Below are positions 25,936 through 34,972 of a stretch of 64,000 nt of DNA, piece by piece. Below the pieces are notes generated by a model. The model did not search any database. It saw only the letters and a list, made by a program, of their open reading frames with translations, and was not told where the DNA came from. Every line of letters begins with the position of its first letter. Position 1 is the first letter of the stretch. The stretch is taken from contig JBFOME010000002.1 of the NCBI GenBank assembly GCA_040830705.1, forward strand, positions 62,001 to 126,000, written 5' to 3'. The position numbers and the translations under genes were made by a program. Origin of the DNA: Ruegeria_C sp040830705 (lineage in GTDB: Bacteria; Pseudomonadota; Alphaproteobacteria; Rhodobacterales; Rhodobacteraceae).

Positions 25936-26544
25936 TTATGCGCCTCGCTTTCGGATCGCCCATACACGCAGATCTCTGACCGTCTTGGCCGTTGCTGCCA
26001 GGACAAGGGCACAGAGCGCGATTTTGGAAGCTGTCTCCATCGTTCCTTCGATCAATAGGGCGTGCACAACGCTGCCGACAACGGCGACTATCACGAACGC
26101 CGTGTGAGCGCGGCGCCATGTGCGTGGACGCAGGCGCAATTGCCGGTGGAGCGCGGCAAGGAGTGCAGCAGCAAAGAGTGCCCACATCGCAACAACGCCC
26201 CAGGCCGAGAAGGGGGTGGGCGAGGCAAAGAGCAGGGCGTCGATCATGTCGGGCGGGCTGGTGATCCATAGGCCCGCGACGTGGAGCGCAACGGTCAGTA
26301 CCAGCGCGGCGCCGGTCCAGCGATGAATGCGTCTGCCCCGGATCGGGGGCAGGCCCGGCAAGTAGCCCCCCGCGAGCAGAGGTTGTACCAGCATGAGCGC
26401 CATCGCGATCACGCCTGCAAAGCCTCCCGCGATATAGATCGGATCGCGCCACGCGAGGAGCGGGCTCGCCGCGGCGGCGGCGAACGGTATGGCCAAGGCG
26501 AGCGCAAGCAAACCCCAGATCAGGAATGCGCGGATCCGGTTCAT
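25936..26544 (-). CDS. Ferric-reductase-like / cytochrome b-type membrane protein
   Basis: The 202-residue protein has about six TM helices. Histidines lie inside two of them (HRWTGAALVLTVALHVAGLW and AHTAFVIVAVVGSVVHALLI), the spacing expected for heme ligands in ferric reductase-like/cytochrome b561-type domains, as in MsrQ or the NOX core. There is no flavin domain. It probably moves electrons across the inner membrane. The Tat-exported protein encoded just upstream in the same direction may be its partner, but that link is a guess. Confidence 0.8.
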   Translation of the reverse strand: MNRIRAFLIWGLLALALAIPFAAAAASPLLAWRDPIYIAGGFAGVIAMALMLVQPLLAGGYLPGLPPIRGRRIHRWTGAALVLTVALHVAGLWITSPPDMIDALLFASPTPFSAWGVVAMWALFAAALLAALHRQLRLRPRTWRRAHTAFVIVAVVGSVVHALLIEGTMETASKIALCALVLAATAKTVRDLRVWAIRKRGA

Positions 26545-26564
26545 CGCTTGGGGTGCCGCCGCTA

Positions 26565-27053
26565 TCAGGCCGGTTGCAGGACGAAATGCGCGCTGAGGGT
26601 GGTGTCCTTGGCGCTCCGCATGACCGGGCGCAGAAAGACGGTTTCGAACGCGCCGCTATCATAGGCGAGATGGCCATGGGGCTGGCCGAAAGCGGGAACG
26701 ATTTGCGGCATCTCAAGCCGGAACTCCCCATTTGCATCGGTCAGCGTCGCCCCGTGACTTTGTGGATCGCGCTCGTGCCCTTCGGTTGTGTGTGCCCAGA
26801 TCTGGATGCGCTGGTCCGCAAGCGGCGCGCCATCCCCTGCGCGGCGCACGGTGCCCGTCATCCAGAACCCGCCACCGCCAATCCTTTCCACGATGGGCGC
26901 ACCGGGGCGGTAGTTGTTGGATCCGCCCCGCATCGAAGATGTGGGCGCCACACCTTTGGCTTGTGCGGGAACGCTGAGGCCGGGTATCGCCGCCGCCAGA
27001 ACGGCGCTGCCCGTGGCAAGCACGGTACGACGGGTCAGGAGGACGGCTGGCAT
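26565..27053 (-). CDS. Tat-exported intradiol dioxygenase-like protein
   Basis: The start at 27053 is preceded by GGGAGA and gives a 162-residue protein with a twin-arginine signal (LTRRTVLATGSAVLAAAIPG). The mature part resembles the beta-sandwich core of intradiol ring-cleavage dioxygenases: NNYRPGAP, GTVRRAGDGAPLADQRIQIW, TDANGEFRLEMP and HGHLAY. Possible iron ligands (Tyr in NNYRPG, His in QPHGH) can be seen, but I cannot confirm the complete two-Tyr/two-His set. It is 20 bases upstream of the ferric-reductase-like gene and probably cotranscribed with it. Confidence 0.75.
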   Translation of the reverse strand: MPAVLLTRRTVLATGSAVLAAAIPGLSVPAQAKGVAPTSSMRGGSNNYRPGAPIVERIGGGGFWMTGTVRRAGDGAPLADQRIQIWAHTTEGHERDPQSHGATLTDANGEFRLEMPQIVPAFGQPHGHLAYDSGAFETVFLRPVMRSAKDTTLSAHFVLQPA

Positions 27054-27177
27054 GTGGACTTCTCCCATCTGGCACGCGGTTCTCCGATCCTACGAAGATC
27101 GGATAGGTTTCACATGGAATATAGCACGTTCGATTGAGATTCCGAGATCAGGCCGTTTTAAAACCCCAGATGAGAAG

Positions 27178-27198
27178 CGCCCCGCCAATGGCGGGGCG
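27178..27198 (-). terminator. Hairpin downstream of the RND efflux genes
   Basis: CGCCCCGCC (27178-27186) and GGCGGGGCG (27190-27198) form a perfect 9-bp stem with a 3-base loop, 6 bases beyond the end of the RND permease gene on the - strand. No U-run follows at once, so it may stop transcription weakly or protect the mRNA end. Confidence 0.45.
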
Positions 27199-27204
27199 TT
27201 CGGA

Positions 27205-30200
27205 TTATCCGGCAGTCGGTTCGGCATCTTCGGGTGGATCAGGGTCCTTACCTTTGGAGCCTTTGAGCCACTCGCGCATACCCTGCATCACCGCATAAAG
27301 CACCGGTACCAGGATCACGCCGATCACGGTTGCTGCCAGCATGCCGCCAAAGACGGCGATACCGATTGCCCTCTGGCTGGCCGCGCCCGCACCGCTTGCT
27401 GCCAGCAGCGGCACAACCCCCAAGAGGAACGACAGCGCAGTCATCATGACAGCGCGAAAACGTTGCTGGGCGGCTTCGGCGGCAGCATCACGGATCGAAA
27501 GTCCGTTTGCACGCTGTTCCATTGCAAATTCGACGATCAGAATGCCGTTCTTCGAGGCAAGCCCCACCAGCATGATGATCCCGATCTGCGTATAGAGGTT
27601 GATGTCGCTGCCCACCACGGCGACCGCTGCCACCGCCCCGAAGAGCGCCACGATCACTGATAGCAGGATGGAAACCGGCATCGACCAGCTTTCATACTGA
27701 CCCACCAGGAACAAATAGCCGAACAGAATGGCCAAACCCAGGATCACCTGCACCAGCCCGCCCGAGGCAAGCTGCTGCTGCGCGGTACCGGTCCATTCGA
27801 AGGCATAACCAGGGGGCAGGGCGGTCTTTGAGGTTTCCGTCATCACGTTAATCGCGTCACCGCTGGACAGCCCCGGCGCGGGCACAGCCGTGACCGTCGC
27901 TGAACGGAACAGATTGTGTCGTTTCAGCAGCACGGGACCAAGAACGTTTTCGATGTCCACCAATGTGCCCAAGGGCACCATCTCTCCGGCGCTCGATCTG
28001 ACATAGAGATTGCTGATATCCTCGACCTTGTCGCGATATTCGCCATCCGCCTGGATCATGACGCGATAGACCCGCCCAAACAGGTTGAAGTCATTGACGT
28101 AATACGAGCCCAGATAGGCCTGCATGGTCTGGAAGACCTCCGAGATCGGAACCTCCAGCGTTTTGGCTTTTTCACGATCCAGATCGACAAAAAGCTGCGG
28201 CACGTTTGCGCGGTAGGTGGTGTAGGATTGCGCGATTTCAGGCTGCTGGTTGGCGGCGTACACAAACGAGCCAACGGCGGAGGCCAGGTCCTGGGGCGTT
28301 CCGCCGCCGGTCTGTTGCACCTCCATTTCGACGCCAGCAGACATGCCCAGACCCTGGATCGGGGGCGGGTTGAAGGCGATGATTGAGGCGGCAGATTCCT
28401 GATAGGCCAGGGCCAGAACCCGCGCCAGAACGCCATCGGCGCTCAATTCGTCTGTCTGGCGTTCATCCCAGCCGGTCAGGTTCACGAAGATCGCTGCGCC
28501 ATTTGGCGTTACCCCGTTCAAGAGCGAGAATCCATTGACCAAAACGGTGTTTGCGACGCCGGGGATGTTCTGCACCTTTTCGTCGAAGCGCTCGGTCACT
28601 TCTTCGGTCCGATAAAGCGTCGCCGCGTCGGGCAACTGGATGTCGACAAAGAGGTAGCCGTTATCTTCAAGCGGGATGAAGCCTTTGGACGTGTTGGTGA
28701 AGATCGTGCCAGCACCCGCGCCGATGGCTGCAATGATAACCAGCGCGATAATGGGGATGCGCAGCATCCGGCGTACGATCCCGACATAGCCCGTCCGAAC
28801 ACCGCCGATGAAACGTTCGAAGACGGCCAGCAACCCCTTGGGCGGGCCCGAGCGGGGCCGCAGGACCAACCCGCACAGGGCAGGCGACAGGGTCAGAGCG
28901 TTAATGGATGAGATCACAACGGCGGTTGAGATGGTGACTGCAAACTGCGAGTAAAGCCGCCCGGTGATGCCGGGCATGAAGGTCACCGGCACAAACACCG
29001 CCAGCAGCACCAGCGTGGTCGCAATCACCGGACCGGTGATCTGACCCATCGCCTTGCGGGTGGCTTCGGGTGGGCTGAGCCCTTCTTCCGCGATGATCCG
29101 TTCGACGTTTTCGACCACGACGATGGCGTCATCCACCACGATACCGATTGCCAGCACCAGTGCGAACAATGAGATCGTGTTGAGCGACATACCAAACGCC
29201 AGCAGGAAGGCGAATGTGCCGATCAGCGAGACCGGGATCGCTACCGCCGGGATGATCGTCGCACGCCAACTGCCCAGGAAGATGAACACAACCGAGATCA
29301 CCAGAACGAAGGTCAGCATCAGGGTTGTGACCACGTCGTTCAAAGACTGTTCGACGAATTTAGTGGAATCGAACGGAACCTTGTAATCGACATCATCGGG
29401 AAAGGCGTTCGCGAGCCGCTCCATTTCTGCCTCGACCCGCTCGGCTACAGCCAGCGCGTTGGCACCCGGCGCCTGATAGATTGCCAACACCGTCGCGGGC
29501 GTGCTGTTGAAATAGCCCGACGCAGTGTAAGAGGCCGCGCCCAGCTCGACGCGTGCGATGTCGCGCACGCGCACGATTGCACCGGCATCGCCAGTGCGAA
29601 CAACGATATCCCCGAATTCCTTGGCCGAGGTCAGGCGGCCTTTGGTTTTGATCGTGTACTGAAAGGTCTGGCCTTCGGGCGCGGGAGGCGCGCCGATGGA
29701 GCCAGCGGAGACCTCGATATTCTGCTCCCGGATCGCGTTGATCAGATCGCCCGGAGTGATCGACAGACCCGCCATCTTGTCGGGGTCCATCCACATCCGC
29801 ATCGCGTATTCGAAATTGGTCAGGACATCGGCCCTGCCGACACCTTGGATCCGCGCCAGCGCGTCCTTGATGTTGATCGACGCATAGTTCGACAGGAAGA
29901 CGCTGTCATAAGTACCGCCGGGTGAGGTCAGCGTCACCAGCAGCAGCATGTTGGTGGATGATTTCTGCGTCACAACACCCGAGGATGTCACCTCGGTCGG
30001 CAGCGACGCCATCGCCTGCGCCACCCGGTTCTGCACGTTGACCGACGCAATGTCGGGGTCGGTCCCCACTTCGAAGGTCACATCCAACGAGTAAGAGCCA
30101 TTGTCTGCCGAGGTAGACGTCATGTAGATCATGTCGTCCACGCCGTTCACCTGCGCCTCAATCGGCGCGGCAACAGTGTTTTCGACGGTTTCGGCGTTGG

Positions 30201-30357
30201 CACCGGTATAGTCGGCGGTGACACTGACAACGGGCGGGGTAATGTCGGGGAACTGGGCCACTGGCAGCACCAGATATCCGATGCCCCCCATGATCGTCAG
30301 CACCAGCGAAATAACCAGTGCCAGCTTGGGCCGGCTGATGAACAGGGCTGAGAACAT
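27205..30357 (-). CDS. RND efflux transporter permease (AcrB/MexB type)
   Basis: The 1050-residue length and motifs are those of the hydrophobe/amphiphile efflux (HAE1) family. TM1 starts FISRPKLALVISLVL, followed by a porter domain (PPVVSVTADYTGANAETVEN), a central TM cluster with IGIVVDDAIVVVENVERI (the proton-relay aspartates) and a second half ending in GLASKNGILIVEFA. It forms a trimeric pump in the inner membrane that exports drugs, solvents or other amphiphiles. The adaptor gene lies 3 bases upstream in the same direction. No outer-membrane channel gene is present in the window. Confidence 0.95.
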   Translation of the reverse strand: MFSALFISRPKLALVISLVLTIMGGIGYLVLPVAQFPDITPPVVSVTADYTGANAETVENTVAAPIEAQVNGVDDMIYMTSTSADNGSYSLDVTFEVGTDPDIASVNVQNRVAQAMASLPTEVTSSGVVTQKSSTNMLLLVTLTSPGGTYDSVFLSNYASINIKDALARIQGVGRADVLTNFEYAMRMWMDPDKMAGLSITPGDLINAIREQNIEVSAGSIGAPPAPEGQTFQYTIKTKGRLTSAKEFGDIVVRTGDAGAIVRVRDIARVELGAASYTASGYFNSTPATVLAIYQAPGANALAVAERVEAEMERLANAFPDDVDYKVPFDSTKFVEQSLNDVVTTLMLTFVLVISVVFIFLGSWRATIIPAVAIPVSLIGTFAFLLAFGMSLNTISLFALVLAIGIVVDDAIVVVENVERIIAEEGLSPPEATRKAMGQITGPVIATTLVLLAVFVPVTFMPGITGRLYSQFAVTISTAVVISSINALTLSPALCGLVLRPRSGPPKGLLAVFERFIGGVRTGYVGIVRRMLRIPIIALVIIAAIGAGAGTIFTNTSKGFIPLEDNGYLFVDIQLPDAATLYRTEEVTERFDEKVQNIPGVANTVLVNGFSLLNGVTPNGAAIFVNLTGWDERQTDELSADGVLARVLALAYQESAASIIAFNPPPIQGLGMSAGVEMEVQQTGGGTPQDLASAVGSFVYAANQQPEIAQSYTTYRANVPQLFVDLDREKAKTLEVPISEVFQTMQAYLGSYYVNDFNLFGRVYRVMIQADGEYRDKVEDISNLYVRSSAGEMVPLGTLVDIENVLGPVLLKRHNLFRSATVTAVPAPGLSSGDAINVMTETSKTALPPGYAFEWTGTAQQQLASGGLVQVILGLAILFGYLFLVGQYESWSMPVSILLSVIVALFGAVAAVAVVGSDINLYTQIGIIMLVGLASKNGILIVEFAMEQRANGLSIRDAAAEAAQQRFRAVMMTALSFLLGVVPLLAASGAGAASQRAIGIAVFGGMLAATVIGVILVPVLYAVMQGMREWLKGSKGKDPDPPEDAEPTAG

Positions 30358-30360
30358 CGA

Positions 30361-31539
30361 TTATTCCCCCGGCGTGTCTGAGGCGACGACGGCATCAACC
30401 GCCACCCCGGGCCGGACCCGTTGCAGCCCTTCGACAATCACGCTTTCGCCTTCGACAAGACCTTCGGTCACGATAATCGCAGTGTCGACCACATCGCCGG
30501 TCTCGATGTAGCGCTGCTCGACCATCTGCTTGTCATTGACCACCAGAACGAACTCGCCGCGCTGGTCGCGTTGCAACGCGGCCTGCGGGATCAGCACTTC
30601 GAGCGTGGGTTCCAGTGCCTGGATGCTGACATGCACAAAGGCGCCATCCACCAGCAAACGCTTGGTATTCTGGAACTCAGCCCGGATCGTGATGGCCCCT
30701 GTCAGCGGGTCGATGCGATTGTCGATAAAGACGATCTCTCCGGTTTCGTCCAGCTTGCTGCCGTTTGGCAATTCCACAAAGACCTCCGGGCTCTGATCGG
30801 AGCTTGCGAGCGTCGCGGTTGTTTCGCCGAACTCTTCCAGGACATTGAGCAGCAGCTTCTCATTGACCGCAAAGCTCACATAGATTGGTGCCTCGCGAAC
30901 CAGCGTAACCAGAGGCGGGTTGGACGGGCCGACAATGTCGCCCACACTTGTGGTCACCCGGCCCAGACGTCCGGGAAAGGGGGCGTCGATCTTGGTATAG
31001 CTCAGATCCAGCTCGGCCTGCTGAATCGCGGCCTTTGCGGCCTTGATCTGCGCTTCGGCCTCAAGCTCGTTCGCGCGTGCCACGTCGCGTTCCGAAACAG
31101 GCACCGCGTCGCGTCGCAACAGTTCTTCCTTACGTGCAAGCTCCAGCTTGGCCAGTTCCAGATTGGCCTCTGCCTTGTCCAGATCGGCCTTGCGGGCCTG
31201 CAGAGTGGCCTCATAGAGGTCCGGTTCAATTTGGAACAGCAGATCGCCTTCTTCCACATTTGCGCCGTCTTCCACGTCCCGCGCTTCCAGGAAGCCGCTG
31301 ACGCGGGCGACGATATCGACCTTGTCGATGGCCTCGCCACGGCCGATGAACACGGCCTCATCGGTGATTTCCTGCGTATAGGCCGCCGCGATCGATACTT
31401 TTGGCGGGGCGGCTTCAGTCTCCTGCGCTTGGACCGGTGCGATCCAGAGGGCGCTTGCAACGGCGATCCCGGTCAGAGCGTGACGCATCGAAAGCGGCAA
31501 CCGCGCTTGAGAAGTGGTGCAGGAGGGAAGGGGCGGCAT
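30361..31539 (-). CDS. RND efflux periplasmic adaptor
   Basis: This membrane-fusion protein has up to 392 residues. The 31539 start has CGAGG about 10 bases upstream. An internal ATG at 31485 would begin the signal peptide directly (MRHALTGIAVASALWIAPVQA), so either start is possible. The layout is lipoyl/hairpin: VARVSGFLEARDVEDGANVE, a long coiled-coil hairpin (LDKAEANLELAKLELARKEE), TKIDAPFPGRLGRV and a beta-barrel region. It bridges the RND pump to an outer-membrane channel. It is the first gene of the pair, with a 14-bp palindrome in the upstream region. Confidence 0.92.
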   Translation of the reverse strand: MPPLPSCTTSQARLPLSMRHALTGIAVASALWIAPVQAQETEAAPPKVSIAAAYTQEITDEAVFIGRGEAIDKVDIVARVSGFLEARDVEDGANVEEGDLLFQIEPDLYEATLQARKADLDKAEANLELAKLELARKEELLRRDAVPVSERDVARANELEAEAQIKAAKAAIQQAELDLSYTKIDAPFPGRLGRVTTSVGDIVGPSNPPLVTLVREAPIYVSFAVNEKLLLNVLEEFGETTATLASSDQSPEVFVELPNGSKLDETGEIVFIDNRIDPLTGAITIRAEFQNTKRLLVDGAFVHVSIQALEPTLEVLIPQAALQRDQRGEFVLVVNDKQMVEQRYIETGDVVDTAIIVTEGLVEGESVIVEGLQRVRPGVAVDAVVASDTPGE

Positions 31540-31574
31540 GCAACGAGCCTCGCATTATTTGGACAATCTGGTTC

Positions 31575-31588
31575 AGCAACATGTTGCT
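31575..31588. promoter_or_regulatory. 14-bp palindrome upstream of the efflux genes
   Basis: AGCAACATGTTGCT is a perfect inverted repeat about 36 bases before the adaptor start and about 150 bases before the divergent regulator gene. Its size and place fit an operator for a dimeric repressor. No TetR or MarR gene is adjacent; the divergent gene is an AraC-type regulator. Confidence 0.5.
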
Positions 31589-31737
31589 CGGGGTGGCAGC
31601 CCGAGTCACTGGCAATCGCAAGCAGGATGGCCGTATTCGGGGAATATCTCAAGCGCCAGATTGCTAAGCTAGATATTGGCGTTGTTGTGTTTTTTGCCTT
31701 TCGCAGGGTATCGTGGCACGGTTAACCTGACCCGGTC

Positions 31738-32712
31738 ATGGATAAAAAAGCAAAGACGGGCGCAGCGTCAGAGCGGCTTTTTGTGTTTGTTCTGGACGAT
31801 GGTTTCACGATGCAAGCGTTCTCCTCGGCGGTCGAGGTTCTGCGCTTGCTTTGCCGTGTCCGACCAGATGCGAAGGTGCGGTACAAGGCGCTGAGCCTGA
31901 CCGACGCACCGGTCAAGGCATCGAACGGGTTTGCGCTGATCCCCGATTTGAAGCTTGCCGAGATGCCCGCGCGCGCGACGCTGGTTGTGGTGGCCGGTGC
32001 AGAGGCCAGCGAGGTGCCCGCGCCTTCATTGGTGGCGCGCCTGCGCGAATGGGCGCGGCGTGGGCACCGGGTCTGGGGCGTCTCTTCGGGCGTTGTGCGA
32101 TTGGCGCAGGCCGGTTTGCTGAACGGTCGAGCGGTCAGCGCCCATTGGGAGGATTTCCCCTACCTGCGGCAGGCCTTCCCTGAGATTGAGGTGACCGCAG
32201 CGCTTTTTACCCATGACGCGCAGATTGCGACCTGTGCCGGGGGGGGCGCGGCCAGCGATCTGATGCTGCATCTGGTGCGCGCCGCGTTTGGAAGCGAGAC
32301 CGCCGACGAGATCGCCGCTCGGCTTGTCATAGAGACCGTGCGCGACGGGCGGGCCCCGCAGCGGCGCAGTTCCGAAATGCGGTTCGAGACGGCAAACCAT
32401 CTGGTCTTTGCGGCATTGCGCCGGATGCGGTCCAACCTCTTCGTACCGCTGTCCATTGCACAGATCGCGGGCGATCTGCGCATTTCCCAGCGCCAGTTGG
32501 AGCGGCTTTTCGAGCAGGAATTCAGCCTGTCACCCGGGCGCGTCTATGCGCAGCTCAGGCTGGAGGACGCGCGGTTGGACGTGTTGTCGGGCCGCCGCGA
32601 CCTGACCGAGATTGCGTTGGATTACGGGTTCAAGCCGGTTACATTTTCACGGGTTTACAAACGGTTGTTCGGCATACTTCCATCGGATGATCGCAAACGG
32701 GCAATGTCGTAG
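31738..32712 (+). CDS. GlxA family AraC-type transcriptional regulator
   Basis: The 324-residue regulator has a DJ-1/PfpI-like (GATase1-like) N-domain at about 10-185 (FVFVLDDGFTMQAFSSAVEV, GVSSGVVRLAQAGLLNGR). The C-terminal AraC/XylS double helix-turn-helix is at about 225-320 (IAGDLRISQRQLERLFEQEF, TEIALDYGFKPVTFSRVYKR). Regulators of this type control carnitine, choline and related amine catabolism. It lies directly upstream of a BKACE enzyme and an aminotransferase, which are its likely targets, and is divergent from the RND genes. Confidence 0.9.
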   Translation: MDKKAKTGAASERLFVFVLDDGFTMQAFSSAVEVLRLLCRVRPDAKVRYKALSLTDAPVKASNGFALIPDLKLAEMPARATLVVVAGAEASEVPAPSLVARLREWARRGHRVWGVSSGVVRLAQAGLLNGRAVSAHWEDFPYLRQAFPEIEVTAALFTHDAQIATCAGGGAASDLMLHLVRAAFGSETADEIAARLVIETVRDGRAPQRRSSEMRFETANHLVFAALRRMRSNLFVPLSIAQIAGDLRISQRQLERLFEQEFSLSPGRVYAQLRLEDARLDVLSGRRDLTEIALDYGFKPVTFSRVYKRLFGILPSDDRKRAMS

Positions 32713-32792
32713 CCCGGCCCGCACCATGTCGTTTTCGCGCAGGTGCCCAACAGGGTCACTTCTTAGCTCTCTGATGAAAGAGAGTGCTCAAT

Positions 32793-33548
32793 ATGACCCG
32801 ACCCCGCATCATGGTTGCGCCCAACGGCGCACGCCGCAGTAAAGCTGATCACGCGGCCTTGCCTTTGACTCTTGAGGACATCCAACAAACCGCACGCTCC
32901 TGCCATGCGGCAGGCGCGGATGCGCTGCACCTGCATGTGCGCGACTCATCGGGCTCCCATTCGCTGGACGCTGGCCTTTATCGCGAGACGCTGGCCGCGC
33001 TGTGCGACATTGCCGGGCTGGAACTGCAGATCACCACCGAGGCTGCCGGTCGCTATGACCCCGAGGCGCAGTTTGCCTGCCTCAAGGATCTTGCACCGTC
33101 TTGGGCCAGCATCTCGGTGCGCGAGATCAATCGCAACCGCGAGATCGCTGTGCAACTTTATGCGCTATGCGCCGAACAGGGCACGCGGGTGCAGCATATC
33201 GTCTATGACGCGGATGACCTCGCGCTTTTGCGCGATTGGCGCAGCGTGGGGATCGTCAGACCGGAACAGAATGAAGTGATCTGTGTTCTCGGCGCTTATG
33301 CTCCTGCACGGCCCGGACATCGCAAAGAGCTTGCTGCGCTCTTGCCGAAACTGGCCGGTCTGCGGTTCAGCCTCTGCGCTTTTGGGCCACAAGAGCAAGA
33401 ATGCCTGATTGCCGCCGCCCGGTCCGGGGCTGAGTATCTGCGGGTCGGGTTCGAAAACAACCTGCAAGCGCCGGACGGAACTGTATGGCGCGACAATGCC
33501 GCGGCGGTCGCCGCGCTGCGGGCCGAATTGGAGAGGGAGTTTCCATGA
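32793..33548 (+). CDS. BKACE family beta-keto acid cleavage enzyme, atypical
   Basis: The 251-residue protein belongs to the BKACE (3-keto-5-aminohexanoate cleavage) family. Members condense a beta-keto acid with acetyl-CoA to yield acetoacetate and a new CoA ester. The start is the ATG at 32793; a GTG at 32784 is open. The zinc motif is HLHVRD (His46, His48) and the third ligand is Glu221 in RVGFENN. Two positions depart from the usual family pattern: the Glu of GAE is Arg14, and the Asp after the zinc Glu (VGLED) is Asn222. It is also shorter than the second BKACE in this window (303 residues). It overlaps the aminotransferase start by 4 bases, which suggests an amino-keto acid substrate. 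Confidence 0.88.
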   Translation: MTRPRIMVAPNGARRSKADHAALPLTLEDIQQTARSCHAAGADALHLHVRDSSGSHSLDAGLYRETLAALCDIAGLELQITTEAAGRYDPEAQFACLKDLAPSWASISVREINRNREIAVQLYALCAEQGTRVQHIVYDADDLALLRDWRSVGIVRPEQNEVICVLGAYAPARPGHRKELAALLPKLAGLRFSLCAFGPQEQECLIAAARSGAEYLRVGFENNLQAPDGTVWRDNAAAVAALRAELEREFP

Positions 33549-34870
33549 GCCATGTTTTTCCGCGCCATTGCCGCGCCGAACAACCCACCGCTGTCGCGGG
33601 TGAGGGTTGCTATCTGATAGACGCGCAGGGCAAACGCTATTTCGACGCCTCTGGCGGCGCGGCGGTGTCTTGTCTGGGCCATTCCAATTCGCGGGCGCGA
33701 CAGGCGGTCAAGGATCAGGTCGATCAACTGGCCTTTGCCCATACCGGCTTTTTCACCTCTGAACCCGCCGAGCAACTTGCCGACTTGCTGGTCGCGCAGG
33801 CACCGGACGGGATAGACCGGGTTTATTTCGTCTCTGGCGGCTCCGAGGCGGTGGAATCCGCGATTAAGCTGGCCAGGCAATACTATCTTGAGATCAGTCA
33901 GCCCGAACGCCGCAACCTGATTGCGCGGCGGCAGAGCTATCACGGTAACACTCTGGGCGCCTTGGCTGCGGGCGGCAATGCCTGGCGGCGGCAACAGTTT
34001 GATCCGCTGCTGATCGGCGTCAGCCATATCGCGCCCTGCTATGAATATGCCGAACGCGCCGAGACCGAGACACCTGACGAATATGGGCGTCGGGTGGCAG
34101 ATGAGTTGGAGACGGAAATCCTGCGCCTCGGCCCCGAGACGGTAATGGCCTTCATCGCCGAACCCGTTGTTGGCGCGACGCTGGGTGCGGTGCCTGCGGT
34201 CGAGGGGTATTTCGCGCGTATCCGTGAAATATGCGATAGTTACGGTGTTCTCTTGATCCTTGATGAGGTGATGTGTGGCATGGGTCGGACCGGGCATCTC
34301 TTTGCCTGCAACGGCGAGGGTGTGCGCCCCGATATTCTGACCATCGCCAAGGGTCTCGGGGCCGGATACCAACCGATCGGTGCGATGATGTGCTCGGCGC
34401 AGATCTATCAGGCGATTGCGGATGGATCGGGCTTCTTCCAGCACGGCCACACCTATATCGGCCACCCGGTTGCCACTGCGGCCGGGCACGCGGTGCTGTC
34501 CGAGATGCTGGAGCGGGACCTGATGCCACAGGTGCGGGAACGCGGAACACAGTTGGATGCGGCGCTGCGCGACCGGCTGGGTCAACACCCGCATGTCGGC
34601 GATATTCGAGGGCGCGGATTATTCCGGGGGGTTGAATTGGTGCAGGATCGCGCCAACAAGACGCCGTTTGATCCGGCGCGTGGATTGGCGGGAAAACTGA
34701 AGGCTGCGGCCATGGCCGAGGGGTTGATCTCCTACCCGATGCCCGGAACCCGCGATGGTCGTCAGGGCGATCATGTACTTCTGGCTCCGCCCTTTGTCAT
34801 GTCCGAAAGCGATGCAGGCCTGATCGCCGACCGGTTGTCTGTTGCCATTGGCCGGGTCTTACAGGCCTAG
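33545..34870 (+). CDS. Class III (PLP) aminotransferase
   Basis: The start at 33545 overlaps the BKACE stop (ATGA) and gives 441 residues. It is a fold-type I, class III omega-aminotransferase: FVSGGSEAVESAIKLARQYY, RQSYHGNTLGALAAGG, LILDEVMCGMGRTG with the PLP-binding Asp, and DILTIAKGLGAGYQPIG with the PLP lysine. The amino donor is unknown. With the BKACE it probably degrades an omega-amino acid: transamination or deamination gives a keto acid, and the BKACE cleaves a beta-keto acid. Confidence 0.92.
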   Translation: MSHVFPRHCRAEQPTAVAGEGCYLIDAQGKRYFDASGGAAVSCLGHSNSRARQAVKDQVDQLAFAHTGFFTSEPAEQLADLLVAQAPDGIDRVYFVSGGSEAVESAIKLARQYYLEISQPERRNLIARRQSYHGNTLGALAAGGNAWRRQQFDPLLIGVSHIAPCYEYAERAETETPDEYGRRVADELETEILRLGPETVMAFIAEPVVGATLGAVPAVEGYFARIREICDSYGVLLILDEVMCGMGRTGHLFACNGEGVRPDILTIAKGLGAGYQPIGAMMCSAQIYQAIADGSGFFQHGHTYIGHPVATAAGHAVLSEMLERDLMPQVRERGTQLDAALRDRLGQHPHVGDIRGRGLFRGVELVQDRANKTPFDPARGLAGKLKAAAMAEGLISYPMPGTRDGRQGDHVLLAPPFVMSESDAGLIADRLSVAIGRVLQA

Positions 34871-34909
34871 ATCAGTACCGAGCGGAAATGCCGTTTGAAC
34901 GGAATTGGG

Positions 34910-34930
34910 CGCGCCCCGTTGAGGGGCGCG
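34910..34930. terminator. Hairpin between convergent aminotransferase and metG genes
   Basis: CGCGCCCC (34910-34917) pairs with GGGGCGCG (34923-34930) around a 5-base loop. It sits in the 102-base gap between two convergent genes and could act in both directions. There is no U-run on either side. Confidence 0.45.
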
Positions 34931-34972
34931 GGCAAGGGCCTTGTCCCGGCTCGCATGCGTGGTGCGCCTCTA

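Noticed and set aside
30421..31725. 434-codon + strand open frame
   Set aside because: It is antisense to the RND adaptor gene and has the Leu/Gln/Asp-rich composition of a shadow frame.
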